This document shows, one piece after another, positions 26,982-35,187 of a stretch of DNA of 64,000 nucleotides. The DNA is from Hymenobacter sp. YIM 151858-1 (lineage in GTDB: Bacteria > Bacteroidota > Bacteroidia > Cytophagales > Hymenobacteraceae). How positions within the stretch are numbered: the first letter of the stretch is position 1; every line of letters starts with the position of its first letter. Where the stretch lies: contig NZ_CP110136.1 of assembly GCF_025979705.1 (NCBI RefSeq), positions 2,356,001 to 2,420,000 of the forward strand, in the 5' to 3' direction. The notes beneath the pieces were generated by a model. That model worked only from the letters and a program-made list of their open reading frames with translations, did no database searches and was not told the DNA's origin. A program made the position numbers and the translations under genes.

Positions 26982-28112
26982 ATGACTTTCGACCTAGTCG
27001 CTCACGATCCGCAATCCAAGGCCCGCGCCGGGGTGCTCACCACCGACCACGGCACCATCCAGACGCCCATTTTCATGCCGGTGGGCACGGCGGGCTCGGT
27101 AAAGGCCGTGCACCAGCGCGAAATCAAGGAGGACATCAACGCCGAAATTATCCTCGGCAACACCTACCACCTGTACCTGCGCCCCGGCCTCGATACGCTG
27201 CAAAAAGCCGGCGGCCTGCACAAGTTCAACGGCTGGGATAGGCCCATCCTCACCGACTCGGGCGGCTACCAGGTGTACTCGCTAAGCGAGACGCGCAAGA
27301 TCAAGGAAGAGGGCGTGAAGTTCCGCTCGCACATCGACGGCTCGCACCACCTGTTCACGCCCGAGGGCGTGATGGATATTCAGCGCGTTATCGGGGCCGA
27401 CATTATCATGGCCTTCGACGAGTGCACGCCGTGGCCCTGCGAGTACGACTACGCCCGCAAATCGATGGACATGACGCACCGCTGGCTGAAGCGCTGCATC
27501 GAGCGCATCGACAGCACCGAGCCGCTCTACGGCTACGAGCAGCAGCTCTTCCCCATCGTGCAGGGCTCTACCTTCCGCGATTTGCGCAAGCAGTCGGCCG
27601 AGTTTATTGCCGAGCAAGGCCGTGCCGGCAATGCCATTGGTGGCCTGAGCGTGGGCGAGCCGGCCGAGCTGATGTACGAAATGACGGAGCTCTGCTGCGA
27701 CATTTTGCCCGCCGACAAGCCGCGCTACCTCATGGGCGTGGGCACGCCGGCCAACATCCTCGAAAACATTGCCCTCGGGGTGGATATGTTCGACTGCGTG
27801 CTGCCCACCCGCAACGCCCGCAACGGCATGCTGTTTACCACGCAGGGCATTATCAACATCAAGAACAAGAAGTGGGAGCAGGACTTCTCCCCCATCGACG
27901 AGGCACTGGGCGGCTACGCCAGCACGTTCTACTCCAAGTCATACGTGCGCCATTTGTTCCATGCCAGCGAGTACCTGGCGGGCATGGTGGCCTCGGTGCA
28001 CAACCTCACTTTTTACCTGTGGCTGGTGCGCGCAGCCCGCGAGCAAATCCTGGCCGGCACTTTCCGCGAGTGGAAGGAGAAGATGGTAAAACAGCTGATG
28101 GTAAGGCTATGA
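26982..28112 (+). CDS. tgt: tRNA-guanine transglycosylase lacking the zinc cysteines
   Basis: 376 residues from the ATG at 26982 (MTFDLVAHDP). Exchanges G34 for the queuosine precursor preQ1 in tRNAs with GUN anticodons. Catalytic Asp in LTDSGGYQV, nucleophile Asp in GVDMFDCVLPTRNARNG, and GGLSVGEP are intact. The E. coli-type zinc motif CxCxxC is absent: the aligned stretch reads EALGGYASTFYSKSYVRHL, although the fourth ligand His survives (SVHNLTFY). It is followed by an inverted repeat and then the LptF/LptG gene on the same strand. Confidence 0.95.
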   Translation: MTFDLVAHDPQSKARAGVLTTDHGTIQTPIFMPVGTAGSVKAVHQREIKEDINAEIILGNTYHLYLRPGLDTLQKAGGLHKFNGWDRPILTDSGGYQVYSLSETRKIKEEGVKFRSHIDGSHHLFTPEGVMDIQRVIGADIIMAFDECTPWPCEYDYARKSMDMTHRWLKRCIERIDSTEPLYGYEQQLFPIVQGSTFRDLRKQSAEFIAEQGRAGNAIGGLSVGEPAELMYEMTELCCDILPADKPRYLMGVGTPANILENIALGVDMFDCVLPTRNARNGMLFTTQGIINIKNKKWEQDFSPIDEALGGYASTFYSKSYVRHLFHASEYLAGMVASVHNLTFYLWLVRAAREQILAGTFREWKEKMVKQLMVRL

Positions 28113-28197
28113 GTTTTCAGTTGTCAGTTTTTCGTTGTCCGTTCGTTCTGGCATCCATCACTGACAACTAACCACGATCAACTGACAACTAACCCGC
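28113..28197. repeat. Inverted-repeat linker between tgt and the LptF/G permease gene
   Basis: The left part carries AGTTGTCAGTTTTTCGTTGTC; the right part carries ACTGACAACT and CAACTGACAACTAAC, its complement. The element fills the whole gap between two codirectional genes. The same words form the linker at 35434-35525. Confidence 0.75.
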
Positions 28198-29277
28198 ATG
28201 CTTCGGCTACTCGATAAATACGTCCTCGGCAAGATGCTCACCACCTTCATTTTCACGGTGGTGGTGCTGGTGATGGTGATTTGCGTGATTGACTTCACGG
28301 AGAAGAACGACGACTTCATCAAACACAACCTGGGGGCGGGCAAAATCATCACGGAGTATTACCTCAACCTGTTCCCCTACTACGCCAACCTGCTTTCGCC
28401 CATCACGGTGTTTATTGCCACGGTGCTGGTAACGGCGCGCCTGGCGGCCCGCACCGAGATTGTGGCCATTCTGGCCTCGGGCGTGAGCTTCCGGCGGCTT
28501 TTGCTGCCCTACGTGATGGGCGGCGGCATTATCGGGCTGGCTACGTTCGGGCTGATTGGCTGGGTCATTCCGTTGGCCAACAAGCCGCGCGTGGCCTTCG
28601 AGCGGAAGTACGTGAAGAACCCCTACCGCTTTCAGGGGCGCAACGTGCACATCAAAATCGGCCCGCAGCACTACGCCTACCTCGAGAGCTACGACAACGT
28701 GAGCAACGTGGGCTACCGCTTTGCCATCGAAACCATTGAGGGCACCATGCTTAAGCGGCGCATGTCGGCCGAGGCCATCAGCTGGGACTCTACCAAAAAA
28801 GCCTGGCACCTTACGCCGCAGGTGGTGCGCACCATCAACGGCGACAAGGAAACCCTGAAGGTGTTTCCGGCCCGCGACACCACCCTAAACCTGTACCCCA
28901 AGGACTTCGCCAGCACCTTTAAGCTGGCCGAAACGCTTACTCTGCCCGAGCTGCAAAACCTGATTCAGGAAAAGGTAAACCGCGGCGCCAGCGACACCGA
29001 GATTTACCTGGTGGAGCGCGCCGAGCGTTACGCCTACCCCTTCGCCATCGTGATTCTGACGGTGATTGGCGTGATTATGAGCGCCCGCAAATCGCGCACC
29101 GGCGTGGGCGGCCAAATTGCCCTGGGTTTCGTGCTGGCGTTCGTGTACATCGGCTTCGTTATCCTGAGCCGCAACCTGGCCCTGGTAGGCGATATGCCCC
29201 CGATGCTGGCCGCCTGGGTGCCCAACATCGTGTTCACGAGCATCGGGCTGGTGCTCTACAAGTTTATTCCGCGCTAA
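28198..29277 (+). CDS. LptF/LptG family permease
   Basis: 359 residues with three N-terminal and three C-terminal membrane segments around a periplasmic beta-rich domain (about 125-270). Start MLRLLDKYVLGKML, then the coupling LARTEIVAILASGVSFRRLL (AARTEI, ASG) and C-terminal GVIMSARKSRTGVGGQIALG are typical. Part of the ATP-driven bridge that extracts lipopolysaccharide from the inner membrane. The partner permease and LptB are not in the window. Confidence 0.93.
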   Translation: MLRLLDKYVLGKMLTTFIFTVVVLVMVICVIDFTEKNDDFIKHNLGAGKIITEYYLNLFPYYANLLSPITVFIATVLVTARLAARTEIVAILASGVSFRRLLLPYVMGGGIIGLATFGLIGWVIPLANKPRVAFERKYVKNPYRFQGRNVHIKIGPQHYAYLESYDNVSNVGYRFAIETIEGTMLKRRMSAEAISWDSTKKAWHLTPQVVRTINGDKETLKVFPARDTTLNLYPKDFASTFKLAETLTLPELQNLIQEKVNRGASDTEIYLVERAERYAYPFAIVILTVIGVIMSARKSRTGVGGQIALGFVLAFVYIGFVILSRNLALVGDMPPMLAAWVPNIVFTSIGLVLYKFIPR

Positions 29278-29279
29278 AT

Positions 29280-29389
29280 GGTGAAATGGTGAGGTGGTGA
29301 ACTGGTGAGTATCGTTCGACTTGCGCTTTCGGCGCAGCATTGGCCTCCCAGATACCCCACTCACCAGTTCACCACCTCACCATTTCACC
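29280..29389. repeat. Perfect 30-base inverted-repeat linker between the LptF/G and EamA genes
   Basis: GGTGAAATGGTGAGGTGGTG begins the left arm (29280-29309), made of GGTGA words; the right arm (29360-29389) is its exact complement. The 50-base spacer is ordinary. It starts three bases after the upstream stop and ends two bases before the next ATG. Confidence 0.9.
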
Positions 29390-29391
29390 CG

Positions 29392-30312
29392 ATGTTGAAA
29401 GACTACCTCCGCCTCCACTTTATTGTGTTTCTGTGGGGCTTCACGGCCATTTTGGGCAAGCTGATTTCGCTGCCGCCCGTGGAGCTGGTGTTTTACCGCA
29501 CGCTCATTGCCGCGGTGGGGCTGGCCGTGCTGCTGGTGTCGCGGGGGCAGCAGTGGCGGGTGCCGGCGGGGCAGGCGCTGCGGCTGCTGGGCGTGGGCGC
29601 CATGGTGGCCGTGCACTGGATTACTTTCTTTCTGGCTGCCCGGCTGTCGTCGGTAAGCGTGTGCCTGGCCGGCATGGCCACGCTCGCGCTCTGGACCTCG
29701 ATCCTGGAGCCGCTGATTTTGCGCAAGCGTTTCGAGGCCTACGAGATTGTACTGGGCCTGCTGGCGATGCTGGGTTTGTACCTGGTGTCGCAGGCCGAGT
29801 TCGACCAACTGCTGGGCCTGGGCGTGGCGGTGTTTTCGGCGGGCCTGAGCGCGTTGTTCAGCGTGTTCAATGCCAAGCTCACCCAGCAGCACCCGCCCCT
29901 GCGCCTCACCTTCTACGAAATGAGCGGGGCCTGCCTCAGCATTGCCTTGTTTCTGATTGCGCGGCCGGGCTTTGGCGGCGAGCTGCCGCAGCTCGACCCC
30001 ACCCTGCTCGACTGGGTGTGGCTGCTGATACTGGCCGGCGTGTGCACGGTGTATGCTTTCTCGGCTTCGGTGGAGCTGCAGCAGCGCATTTCGGCCTTCG
30101 CGCTCAACCTAACCGTGAACCTGGAGCCCGTGTACGGCATTGCCCTGGCCGTGCTCATCTTCGGCAGCCAGGAAAAAATGAGCACGGGCTTTTACCTCGG
30201 CACGGTTATCATTCTGCTGAGCGTGCTGGTGCACCCCATCCTCGACCGGTGGGTGCGCCGCCGGCGCGCCGCCTCACAGCTGCCCGTCCCACACCAGGAA
30301 GTCGTCGGCTAA
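29392..30312 (+). CDS. EamA/DMT family transporter
   Basis: 306 residues from the ATG at 29392 (MLKDYLRLHFIV). Ten hydrophobic segments in two EamA repeats of five, with LWGFTAILGKLIS, VELVFYRTLIA and in the second half NLTVNLEPVYGIALAVLIFGSQE. Probable exporter of metabolites; substrate unknown. The last 39 bases overlap the convergent ispE gene. Confidence 0.9.
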   Translation: MLKDYLRLHFIVFLWGFTAILGKLISLPPVELVFYRTLIAAVGLAVLLVSRGQQWRVPAGQALRLLGVGAMVAVHWITFFLAARLSSVSVCLAGMATLALWTSILEPLILRKRFEAYEIVLGLLAMLGLYLVSQAEFDQLLGLGVAVFSAGLSALFSVFNAKLTQQHPPLRLTFYEMSGACLSIALFLIARPGFGGELPQLDPTLLDWVWLLILAGVCTVYAFSASVELQQRISAFALNLTVNLEPVYGIALAVLIFGSQEKMSTGFYLGTVIILLSVLVHPILDRWVRRRRAASQLPVPHQEVVG

Positions 30313-31095
30313 GGCAAGGCTGGGCGGCAGCGGCTGCCCCGGCCACAAGCCAAACACCGCCGAGCCCGAGCCCGACAAACTGGCGTAGGCGGCACCGGCG
30401 GCGTAGAGCTGCTGCTTGAGCTCGTTGAGCAACGGATACCTAGGGGCCAGCGAAGCCTCAAAATCGTTTACCACCGTTTCGCGCCACGCACTGATGGGCC
30501 CGCTGAGCGCCGTGCGCAAATCGTGGGCGGGGGCTTTGGGCTGCACGCCCGCGTACGCCTCGGCCGTGCTGATGTGCAGGTTGGGGTAAACGACTTTGCA
30601 AGCCGTGCCCGCAAGTTGCGGCAGCGGCAAAGGCGCGAGTTCGTCGCCGCGGCCGGTGGCCAGGGCCGGCTGGTTGCGCACGAAGAAGGCGCAGTCGGAG
30701 CCCAGGCGCCGGGCGTAGGCTTCCAGCTGATCGTCGGTCAGCCCTAGGTCGAGCACCGCGTTCAGCGCCTTCAGGGCAAAAGCTGCATCGCCCGAGCCGC
30801 CGCCCAGGCCGGCGCCAATGGGCACTACTTTGTGCAGGTGCATCTGCACGGCCGGCACCGCCGGAAAGTCGGCTTTCAGCAGCTCGTACGCCCGAATGCA
30901 CAAGTTGGTGGCCGGGTCGCCGGGGATGGGGCGGCCGGTGAGGGCCAGCGAGGTTTCGGCAGCGCCGGGCAGTACTTCCAGCGCATCGCACCACGGCAGC
31001 GGCACCATGGCGGTTTCGAGCGTATGAAAGCCATCGGGGCGGCGCTGGGTTATGTGCAGCCCTAGGTTGAGCTTGGCATTGGGGAAGACGAGCAT
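30274..31095 (-). CDS. ispE: 4-diphosphocytidyl-2-C-methyl-D-erythritol kinase
   Basis: 273 residues from the ATG at 31095 (MLVFPNAKLNLGLHI). GHMP kinase of the non-mevalonate isoprenoid pathway. Substrate motif PNAKLNLGLHITQRRPDGFH, ATP loop VPIGAGLGGGSGDAA and C-terminal SLSGSGSAVFGL are complete. The 3' end overlaps the convergent transporter gene by 39 bases. Confidence 0.96.
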   Translation of the reverse strand: MLVFPNAKLNLGLHITQRRPDGFHTLETAMVPLPWCDALEVLPGAAETSLALTGRPIPGDPATNLCIRAYELLKADFPAVPAVQMHLHKVVPIGAGLGGGSGDAAFALKALNAVLDLGLTDDQLEAYARRLGSDCAFFVRNQPALATGRGDELAPLPLPQLAGTACKVVYPNLHISTAEAYAGVQPKAPAHDLRTALSGPISAWRETVVNDFEASLAPRYPLLNELKQQLYAAGAAYASLSGSGSAVFGLWPGQPLPPSLALADDFLVWDGQL

Positions 31096-31195
31096 AGCCG
31101 CAAAGCAACAACGCAGCGGCCATACCTGCACGCAATCGGCCCCAATGAAACGCTTGCGCGTAACTTGCACCGGGCTTTATCCACGCCGCTGCCGC

Positions 31196-31858
31196 ATGTC
31201 TGCATCTGCCGCTCCTACTGGTTGGTACCGCGCCTGGGGCAAACGCCTGCTCGATGTGCTGCTAGCCGCGCCACTGCTGCTGCTGGCGCTGCCGCTGCTG
31301 GCCGCGGCGGCCGTGTTGCTGAAGCTGCAGCCCGGCAGCGGGCGCGTGCTGTTTCGGCACCAACGCCCGGGGCTGCACGGCCGCCTGTTCACGCTCTACA
31401 AGCTGCAAACCATGACGGACGAGCGCGACGCCCAAGGCCAGCTGCTGCCCGATGCCCAGCGCCTCACGCGCCTAGGTCGTTGGCTGCGCGCTTCCTCCAT
31501 CGACGAGCTGCCCCAGCTCTGGAACGTGCTGCGCGGCGACATCAGCCTGGTAGGCCCACGCCCCTTGCTGCCCGAATACCTGCCGCTTTACTCGCCCGAG
31601 CAGGCCCGGCGCCACTTGGTGCGCCCTGGCATTACGGGGTGGGCGCAGGTAAACGGGCGCAACGCCATCAGCTGGGAGCAAAAATTTGCCTTCGACGTGT
31701 GGTACGTCGAGCATCTCTCTTTTGCGCTCGATTTACGTATTCTAGCCCTGACGGCCGCTCGCGTGCTGGGTGCCCAGGGCATTTCGGCACCGGGGCAGGC
31801 CACCACCGAAGCCTTTCGGGGCTCGGCCTCCGGCTCTTCCGATTCCTCTACCGCATGA
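31196..31858 (+). CDS. Phosphoglycosyl transferase (PglC/WcaJ-type sugar transferase)
   Basis: 220 residues from the ATG at 31196. One N-terminal re-entrant membrane helix (LLDVLLAAPLLLLALPLLAA), then RVLFRHQRPGLHGRLFTLYK, LRASSIDELPQLWNVLRGD (catalytic Asp-Glu) and SLVGPRPLLPEYLPLYSPEQ, the bacterial sugar transferase signature. It attaches a sugar-1-phosphate to undecaprenyl phosphate, starting an O-antigen, capsule or glycoprotein glycan. Overlaps the next gene by ATGA. Confidence 0.94.
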   Translation: MSASAAPTGWYRAWGKRLLDVLLAAPLLLLALPLLAAAAVLLKLQPGSGRVLFRHQRPGLHGRLFTLYKLQTMTDERDAQGQLLPDAQRLTRLGRWLRASSIDELPQLWNVLRGDISLVGPRPLLPEYLPLYSPEQARRHLVRPGITGWAQVNGRNAISWEQKFAFDVWYVEHLSFALDLRILALTAARVLGAQGISAPGQATTEAFRGSASGSSDSSTA

Positions 31859-32550
31859 CCCAGCTTTTCTTTTCCGAGTACGAAGACCCCGATTTCACCG
31901 GCGTACGGCCGCTCGTGATTGTTGGCGCGGGCGGCCTCGGCCGCGAAGTGCTGCAGCTGGTACGCCAAATCAACGAAGCGGAGCAACGCTGGAGCGTACT
32001 GGGCTTTTACGACGACCAGCGCCCCGCCCAGGAGCGCGTGCACGAGCTGCCGTGGCTCGGCACCGTTGCTGACCTGAACGCCACCGCCGAATCGGTTTAC
32101 GTGGCCGTGGCCGTGGGCAGCAGCCGCAACCGCGCCGCCGTGGTAGGCCGTCTTTCCTCACCGCGCCTGCATTTTGCCACGCTGGTGCACCCCTCGGTGC
32201 CGCTGCGCGCTTATCAGCAGATACAGTTGGGCGTGGGCTGCATCATCTGCCAGGCCAGCATTCTTACCTGCGATATTCGCCTGGGCCGCCATGTGCTCAT
32301 CAACCTAGGCTGCACCATCGGGCACGATGCCGTGCTCGAAGATTTTTGCTCGCTGATGCCGCACGCCAACGTTGGCGGCGAGGCTTATCTGGAAGCAGGC
32401 GTATACCTCGGCACCAATGCTACCGTTATCAACCAGGTGCGCGTTGGTACCGAAGCCGTGGTAGGTGCCGGGGCCGTGGTGGTGCGCGATTTGCCCGCGC
32501 ACTGCACCGCCGTGGGCGTGCCGGCTTCCGTCATCAAGCAGCGCGTTTAA
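31855..32550 (+). CDS. PglD/NeuD-type sugar acetyltransferase
   Basis: 231 residues. An N-terminal Rossmann-like domain (LVIVGAGGLGREVLQLV) is followed by left-handed beta-helix hexapeptide repeats (about 95-225: GVGCIICQASILTCD, HVLINLGCTIGHDAVLED, VGAGAVVVRDLPAHC) with the catalytic His in CTIGHD. Family members acetylate UDP-4-amino-sugars. ATGA overlap with the transferase gene argues for one operon. Confidence 0.93.
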   Translation: MTQLFFSEYEDPDFTGVRPLVIVGAGGLGREVLQLVRQINEAEQRWSVLGFYDDQRPAQERVHELPWLGTVADLNATAESVYVAVAVGSSRNRAAVVGRLSSPRLHFATLVHPSVPLRAYQQIQLGVGCIICQASILTCDIRLGRHVLINLGCTIGHDAVLEDFCSLMPHANVGGEAYLEAGVYLGTNATVINQVRVGTEAVVGAGAVVVRDLPAHCTAVGVPASVIKQRV

Positions 32551-32606
32551 GTTGGTGCCAGCGCCAACTACTCGCCGGCCGCTGTGCGTACACCTTGCCG
32601 CGGGCT

Positions 32607-32614
32607 TACTTTTG
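32607..32614 (+). promoter_or_regulatory. -7 promoter box ahead of the aminotransferase gene
   Basis: TACTTTTG, 68 bases before the ATG. The aminotransferase could have its own promoter besides read-through from the two sugar genes. Confidence 0.4.
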
Positions 32615-32682
32615 CCTGAATAATCCACCTAGGGCTGCGTTGCGCGGCTTTGCTTTTGGGGCTGCTCCCCTGCCCTCACTTT

Positions 32683-33831
32683 ATGCGTAGCGACGAATAC
32701 GACCGGCTTTATCTTTCGCCGCCACACCTGGGCCGCCACGAGCTCAACTACTTGCACAAGGCCATCGAGGACAACTGGGTAGCTCCCGTGGGCCCTAATA
32801 TCGACGGCTTTGAGCGCGACATTTGCCAGTACACCGGCGCGCAGCATTGCGTGGCCCTCAACTCGGGCACGGCCGCCATTCACCTAGGACTGCAGCTGCT
32901 CGGCGTTGGCCCCGGCGACGAAGTGCTGGTGCCTTCCTTCACGTTTGTAGCCACCGCCAACCCCGTGCGCTACCTGGGTGCCGAGCCCGTCTTCATCGAC
33001 AGCGAAACCGATACCTGGAATATGTGCCCCAGCCTGCTGCGCGAGGCCCTCGTTGAGCGCAGCCGCACGGGCCGCCTGCCCAAAGCCATTGTGCTGGTGC
33101 ACCTCTACGGCATGCCGGCCCGCTTGCCCGAGCTGTTGGCCATTGCGGCCGAATTTGGCGTGCCGGTGCTCGAGGATGCCGCCGAAGCCCTAGGTTCTAC
33201 CTTCCAGAAACAGGCCTTGGGCACGTTTGGCGCGTTGGGTGTTTTCTCCTTCAACGGCAACAAAATTATTACCACCAGCGGCGGTGGCGCCTTGGTTACC
33301 AACAACAGCGAATGGGCCCAGCAGGCGCGTTGGCTGGCCACCCAAGCCCGCGACACCGCTCCGCATTACCAGCATTCAGCCGTAGGCTACAACTACCGCC
33401 TCAGCAACCTGCTGGCCGGCATCGGCCGCGGCCAGATGGGGCTGCTCGAAGACCGCGTGAAGCGCCGGCGCGAGATTTACATGCAGTACTGCGAGCTGCT
33501 GAAGCCGCTGCCCGCTATTCAGGTAGGCCCGGCGGAGTTGCCCAATGCCCGCGCCAACCGTTGGCTGACAACCATTTTGCTGCGCCCCGAGCACACCAGC
33601 CTTACTCCGGAAGCCGTGCGCCAGCACCTCGAAACCCATAACATCGAGGCTCGGCCCCTCTGGAAGCCCATGCACCTGCAGCCGCTATTTGCCCACTGCA
33701 CTACGTACGGCGGCAGCGTTTGCGAAGACCTTTTCCAACGTGGCCTCTGCCTCCCCTCCGGCTCCGCCATGACCGATGCACACGTGCGCCGCGTGGTAAG
33801 GGCGCTTAAGGAAATACTACCCACGGAGTAA
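32683..33831 (+). CDS. DegT/DnrJ/EryC1 (PglE-type) nucleotide-sugar aminotransferase
   Basis: 382 residues from the ATG at 32683 (MRSDEYDRLYLSPPHLG). PLP enzyme that aminates UDP-4-keto sugars. Start matches PglE (YLSPPHLG, LNYLHKAIEDNWVAPVGPNID), with VALNSGTAAIHLGLQ, DEVLVPSFTFVATANPV, EDAAEALGS and the PLP-Lys in SFNGNKIITTSGGG. With the two genes before it this rebuilds the pglC-D-E order, but no 4,6-dehydratase (PglF) is in the window. Confidence 0.94.
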   Translation: MRSDEYDRLYLSPPHLGRHELNYLHKAIEDNWVAPVGPNIDGFERDICQYTGAQHCVALNSGTAAIHLGLQLLGVGPGDEVLVPSFTFVATANPVRYLGAEPVFIDSETDTWNMCPSLLREALVERSRTGRLPKAIVLVHLYGMPARLPELLAIAAEFGVPVLEDAAEALGSTFQKQALGTFGALGVFSFNGNKIITTSGGGALVTNNSEWAQQARWLATQARDTAPHYQHSAVGYNYRLSNLLAGIGRGQMGLLEDRVKRRREIYMQYCELLKPLPAIQVGPAELPNARANRWLTTILLRPEHTSLTPEAVRQHLETHNIEARPLWKPMHLQPLFAHCTTYGGSVCEDLFQRGLCLPSGSAMTDAHVRRVVRALKEILPTE

Positions 33832-33881
33832 TCCAGGGTAGGCAGATTAGTCCATAAAGTTCAATCAGGGGTACAAATCAA

Positions 33882-33910
33882 AAGCGGCGGGCACAAAAGG
33901 CCCGCCGCTT
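33882..33910. terminator. Terminator between the aminotransferase and trans-sulfuration genes
   Basis: Stem AAGCGGCGGGC (33882-33892) / GCCCGCCGCTT (33900-33910) between convergent genes. Confidence 0.8.
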
Positions 33911-33936
33911 GGTATATAAATCTCGTCCGGTTTGGC

Positions 33937-35058
33937 TCAGCTGAGCGCCTGTTCCAAATCAGCAATCAACTCCTCCACGGGCTCAATGCCCACCGACAAG
34001 CGCACCAGGCCCACGGTAATACCCAAGGTTTGCTGCTGCTCCGGTGTAAGGTTGCGGTGCGAGGTACCTAGGGGGTACGACAACGACGAATCAACGCCCG
34101 CCAGCGAGGGGGCAAACGGAAAGCGCTGCACGCGGCGCATAAAGTCGCTCACGGCCTCGGGGTCGTCGGCGAGTTTGAACGAGAGCATACCGCCGTACAA
34201 GCCGCCGCCTTGCTGGGTTGCAACACGGTGTTGTTCGTGCTCGGCCAGGCCGGGGTAGTACACGGCCCGCACTGCTGGGTGCTGCTGCAGCATGTTGGCA
34301 ATAGCCAAGGCGTTGTGGCTGTGCTCGCGCACGCGCAAGCGCAGGGTTTTCAGGCCACGCACGGCCAGCCAGCTTTCCATGGGGCTCAGGGTGAGCCCGT
34401 AAAACATCACGATTTGCTTCAGCCGGGCAGCGGTTTCGGCGTCGGCCGCTACCGTTACGCCGGCCGTAACGTCGCTGTGGCCCGATATGTATTTGGTGAC
34501 GCTGTGCAGCGCGATGTCGGCACCTAGGGCCAAGGGCTTCGTCAGGATGGGCGAAGCGAAGGTATTGTCAACTACCAGCTTCAGACCGTGGCGGTGGCAC
34601 TCGTCGGCCAGGCGGCGCAGGTCGGCTACGCGCAGCAGCGGGTTGCTGATGGTTTCGGCCAGCAGCAGGCGCGTGGCAGGCTGCACAAACGGCCCTAGGT
34701 CGTAGAGCTGCTCGAAGGGCACGTAGGTAACCGCAATGCCCACGCGGCTGAGCTCGGCATTCAGCAGCGCCGACGAGCCGCCGTAGATATCGGCCGCGCA
34801 CAGCACATGGTCGCCGGCCCGGCAATACGCCATGATGGCGGCGAATATGGTGGCCATGCCCGAGCCGGTTGCAATGGCTCCTGCCCCGCCCTCCAGCCGG
34901 TTCACGGCTTCGGCTAGCTCGTCGGAGTTGGGGTTGCCGTTGCGCGAGTACATGTAACGGCTGCCGGGCTCCTGAAAGTAAGTTTCGAGTTCGTTGAGGT
35001 CCTGAAACTTGAAAACCGAAGTTTGGTAGATGGGCGTGATTTTCGGGCGGATATCCAT
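33937..35058 (-). CDS. Trans-sulfuration family PLP enzyme
   Basis: 373 residues from the ATG at 35058 (MDIRPKITPIYQTSVF). Cystathionine gamma-synthase / gamma-lyase / methionine gamma-lyase fold: YMYSRNGNPNSDELAEAVNRLEGG starts the cofactor site, AIATGSGMATI, the Asp in LVVDNTFASPI, the PLP-Lys in HSVTKYISGHSDV and SLAGVDSSLSYPLGTSHR. Which reaction cannot be told. The N-terminus lacks the usual 15-20 residues before TPIYQTS, yet a -7 box only four bases upstream supports this start. Confidence 0.9.
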   Translation of the reverse strand: MDIRPKITPIYQTSVFKFQDLNELETYFQEPGSRYMYSRNGNPNSDELAEAVNRLEGGAGAIATGSGMATIFAAIMAYCRAGDHVLCAADIYGGSSALLNAELSRVGIAVTYVPFEQLYDLGPFVQPATRLLLAETISNPLLRVADLRRLADECHRHGLKLVVDNTFASPILTKPLALGADIALHSVTKYISGHSDVTAGVTVAADAETAARLKQIVMFYGLTLSPMESWLAVRGLKTLRLRVREHSHNALAIANMLQQHPAVRAVYYPGLAEHEQHRVATQQGGGLYGGMLSFKLADDPEAVSDFMRRVQRFPFAPSLAGVDSSLSYPLGTSHRNLTPEQQQTLGITVGLVRLSVGIEPVEELIADLEQALS

Positions 35059-35062
35059 TAGG

Positions 35063-35070
35063 CAAATGTA
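35063..35070 (-). promoter_or_regulatory. -7 promoter box abutting the trans-sulfuration start codon
   Basis: TACATTTG on the minus strand ends four bases before the ATG, implying a leaderless mRNA. A weak CTTG lies 18 bases further upstream. Confidence 0.55.
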
Positions 35071-35131
35071 ACGCTGCGGTGCTTCTGGCAAGCAGTACGA
35101 CCCAGGCTGAAATGAGTGACGAAAGCAGCAA

Positions 35132-35171
35132 AACAAAAAGGCCTTTCTCGCGAGAGAAAGGCCTTTTTGTT
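35132..35171. terminator. Terminator of the atpD-atpC unit with GCGA loop
   Basis: An 18-base stem (AACAAAAAGGCCTTTCTC, 35132-35149) closes on a GCGA tetraloop; the other arm is perfect. It is 17 bases past the atpC stop codon. Confidence 0.85.
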
Positions 35172-35187
35172 AATCGAGCAAGGAGCA

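Noticed and set aside
28113-28197. Insertion sequence ends at the inverted-repeat linkers
   Set aside because: No transposase or target duplication; the arms are simple-word repeats that exactly fill the gap.
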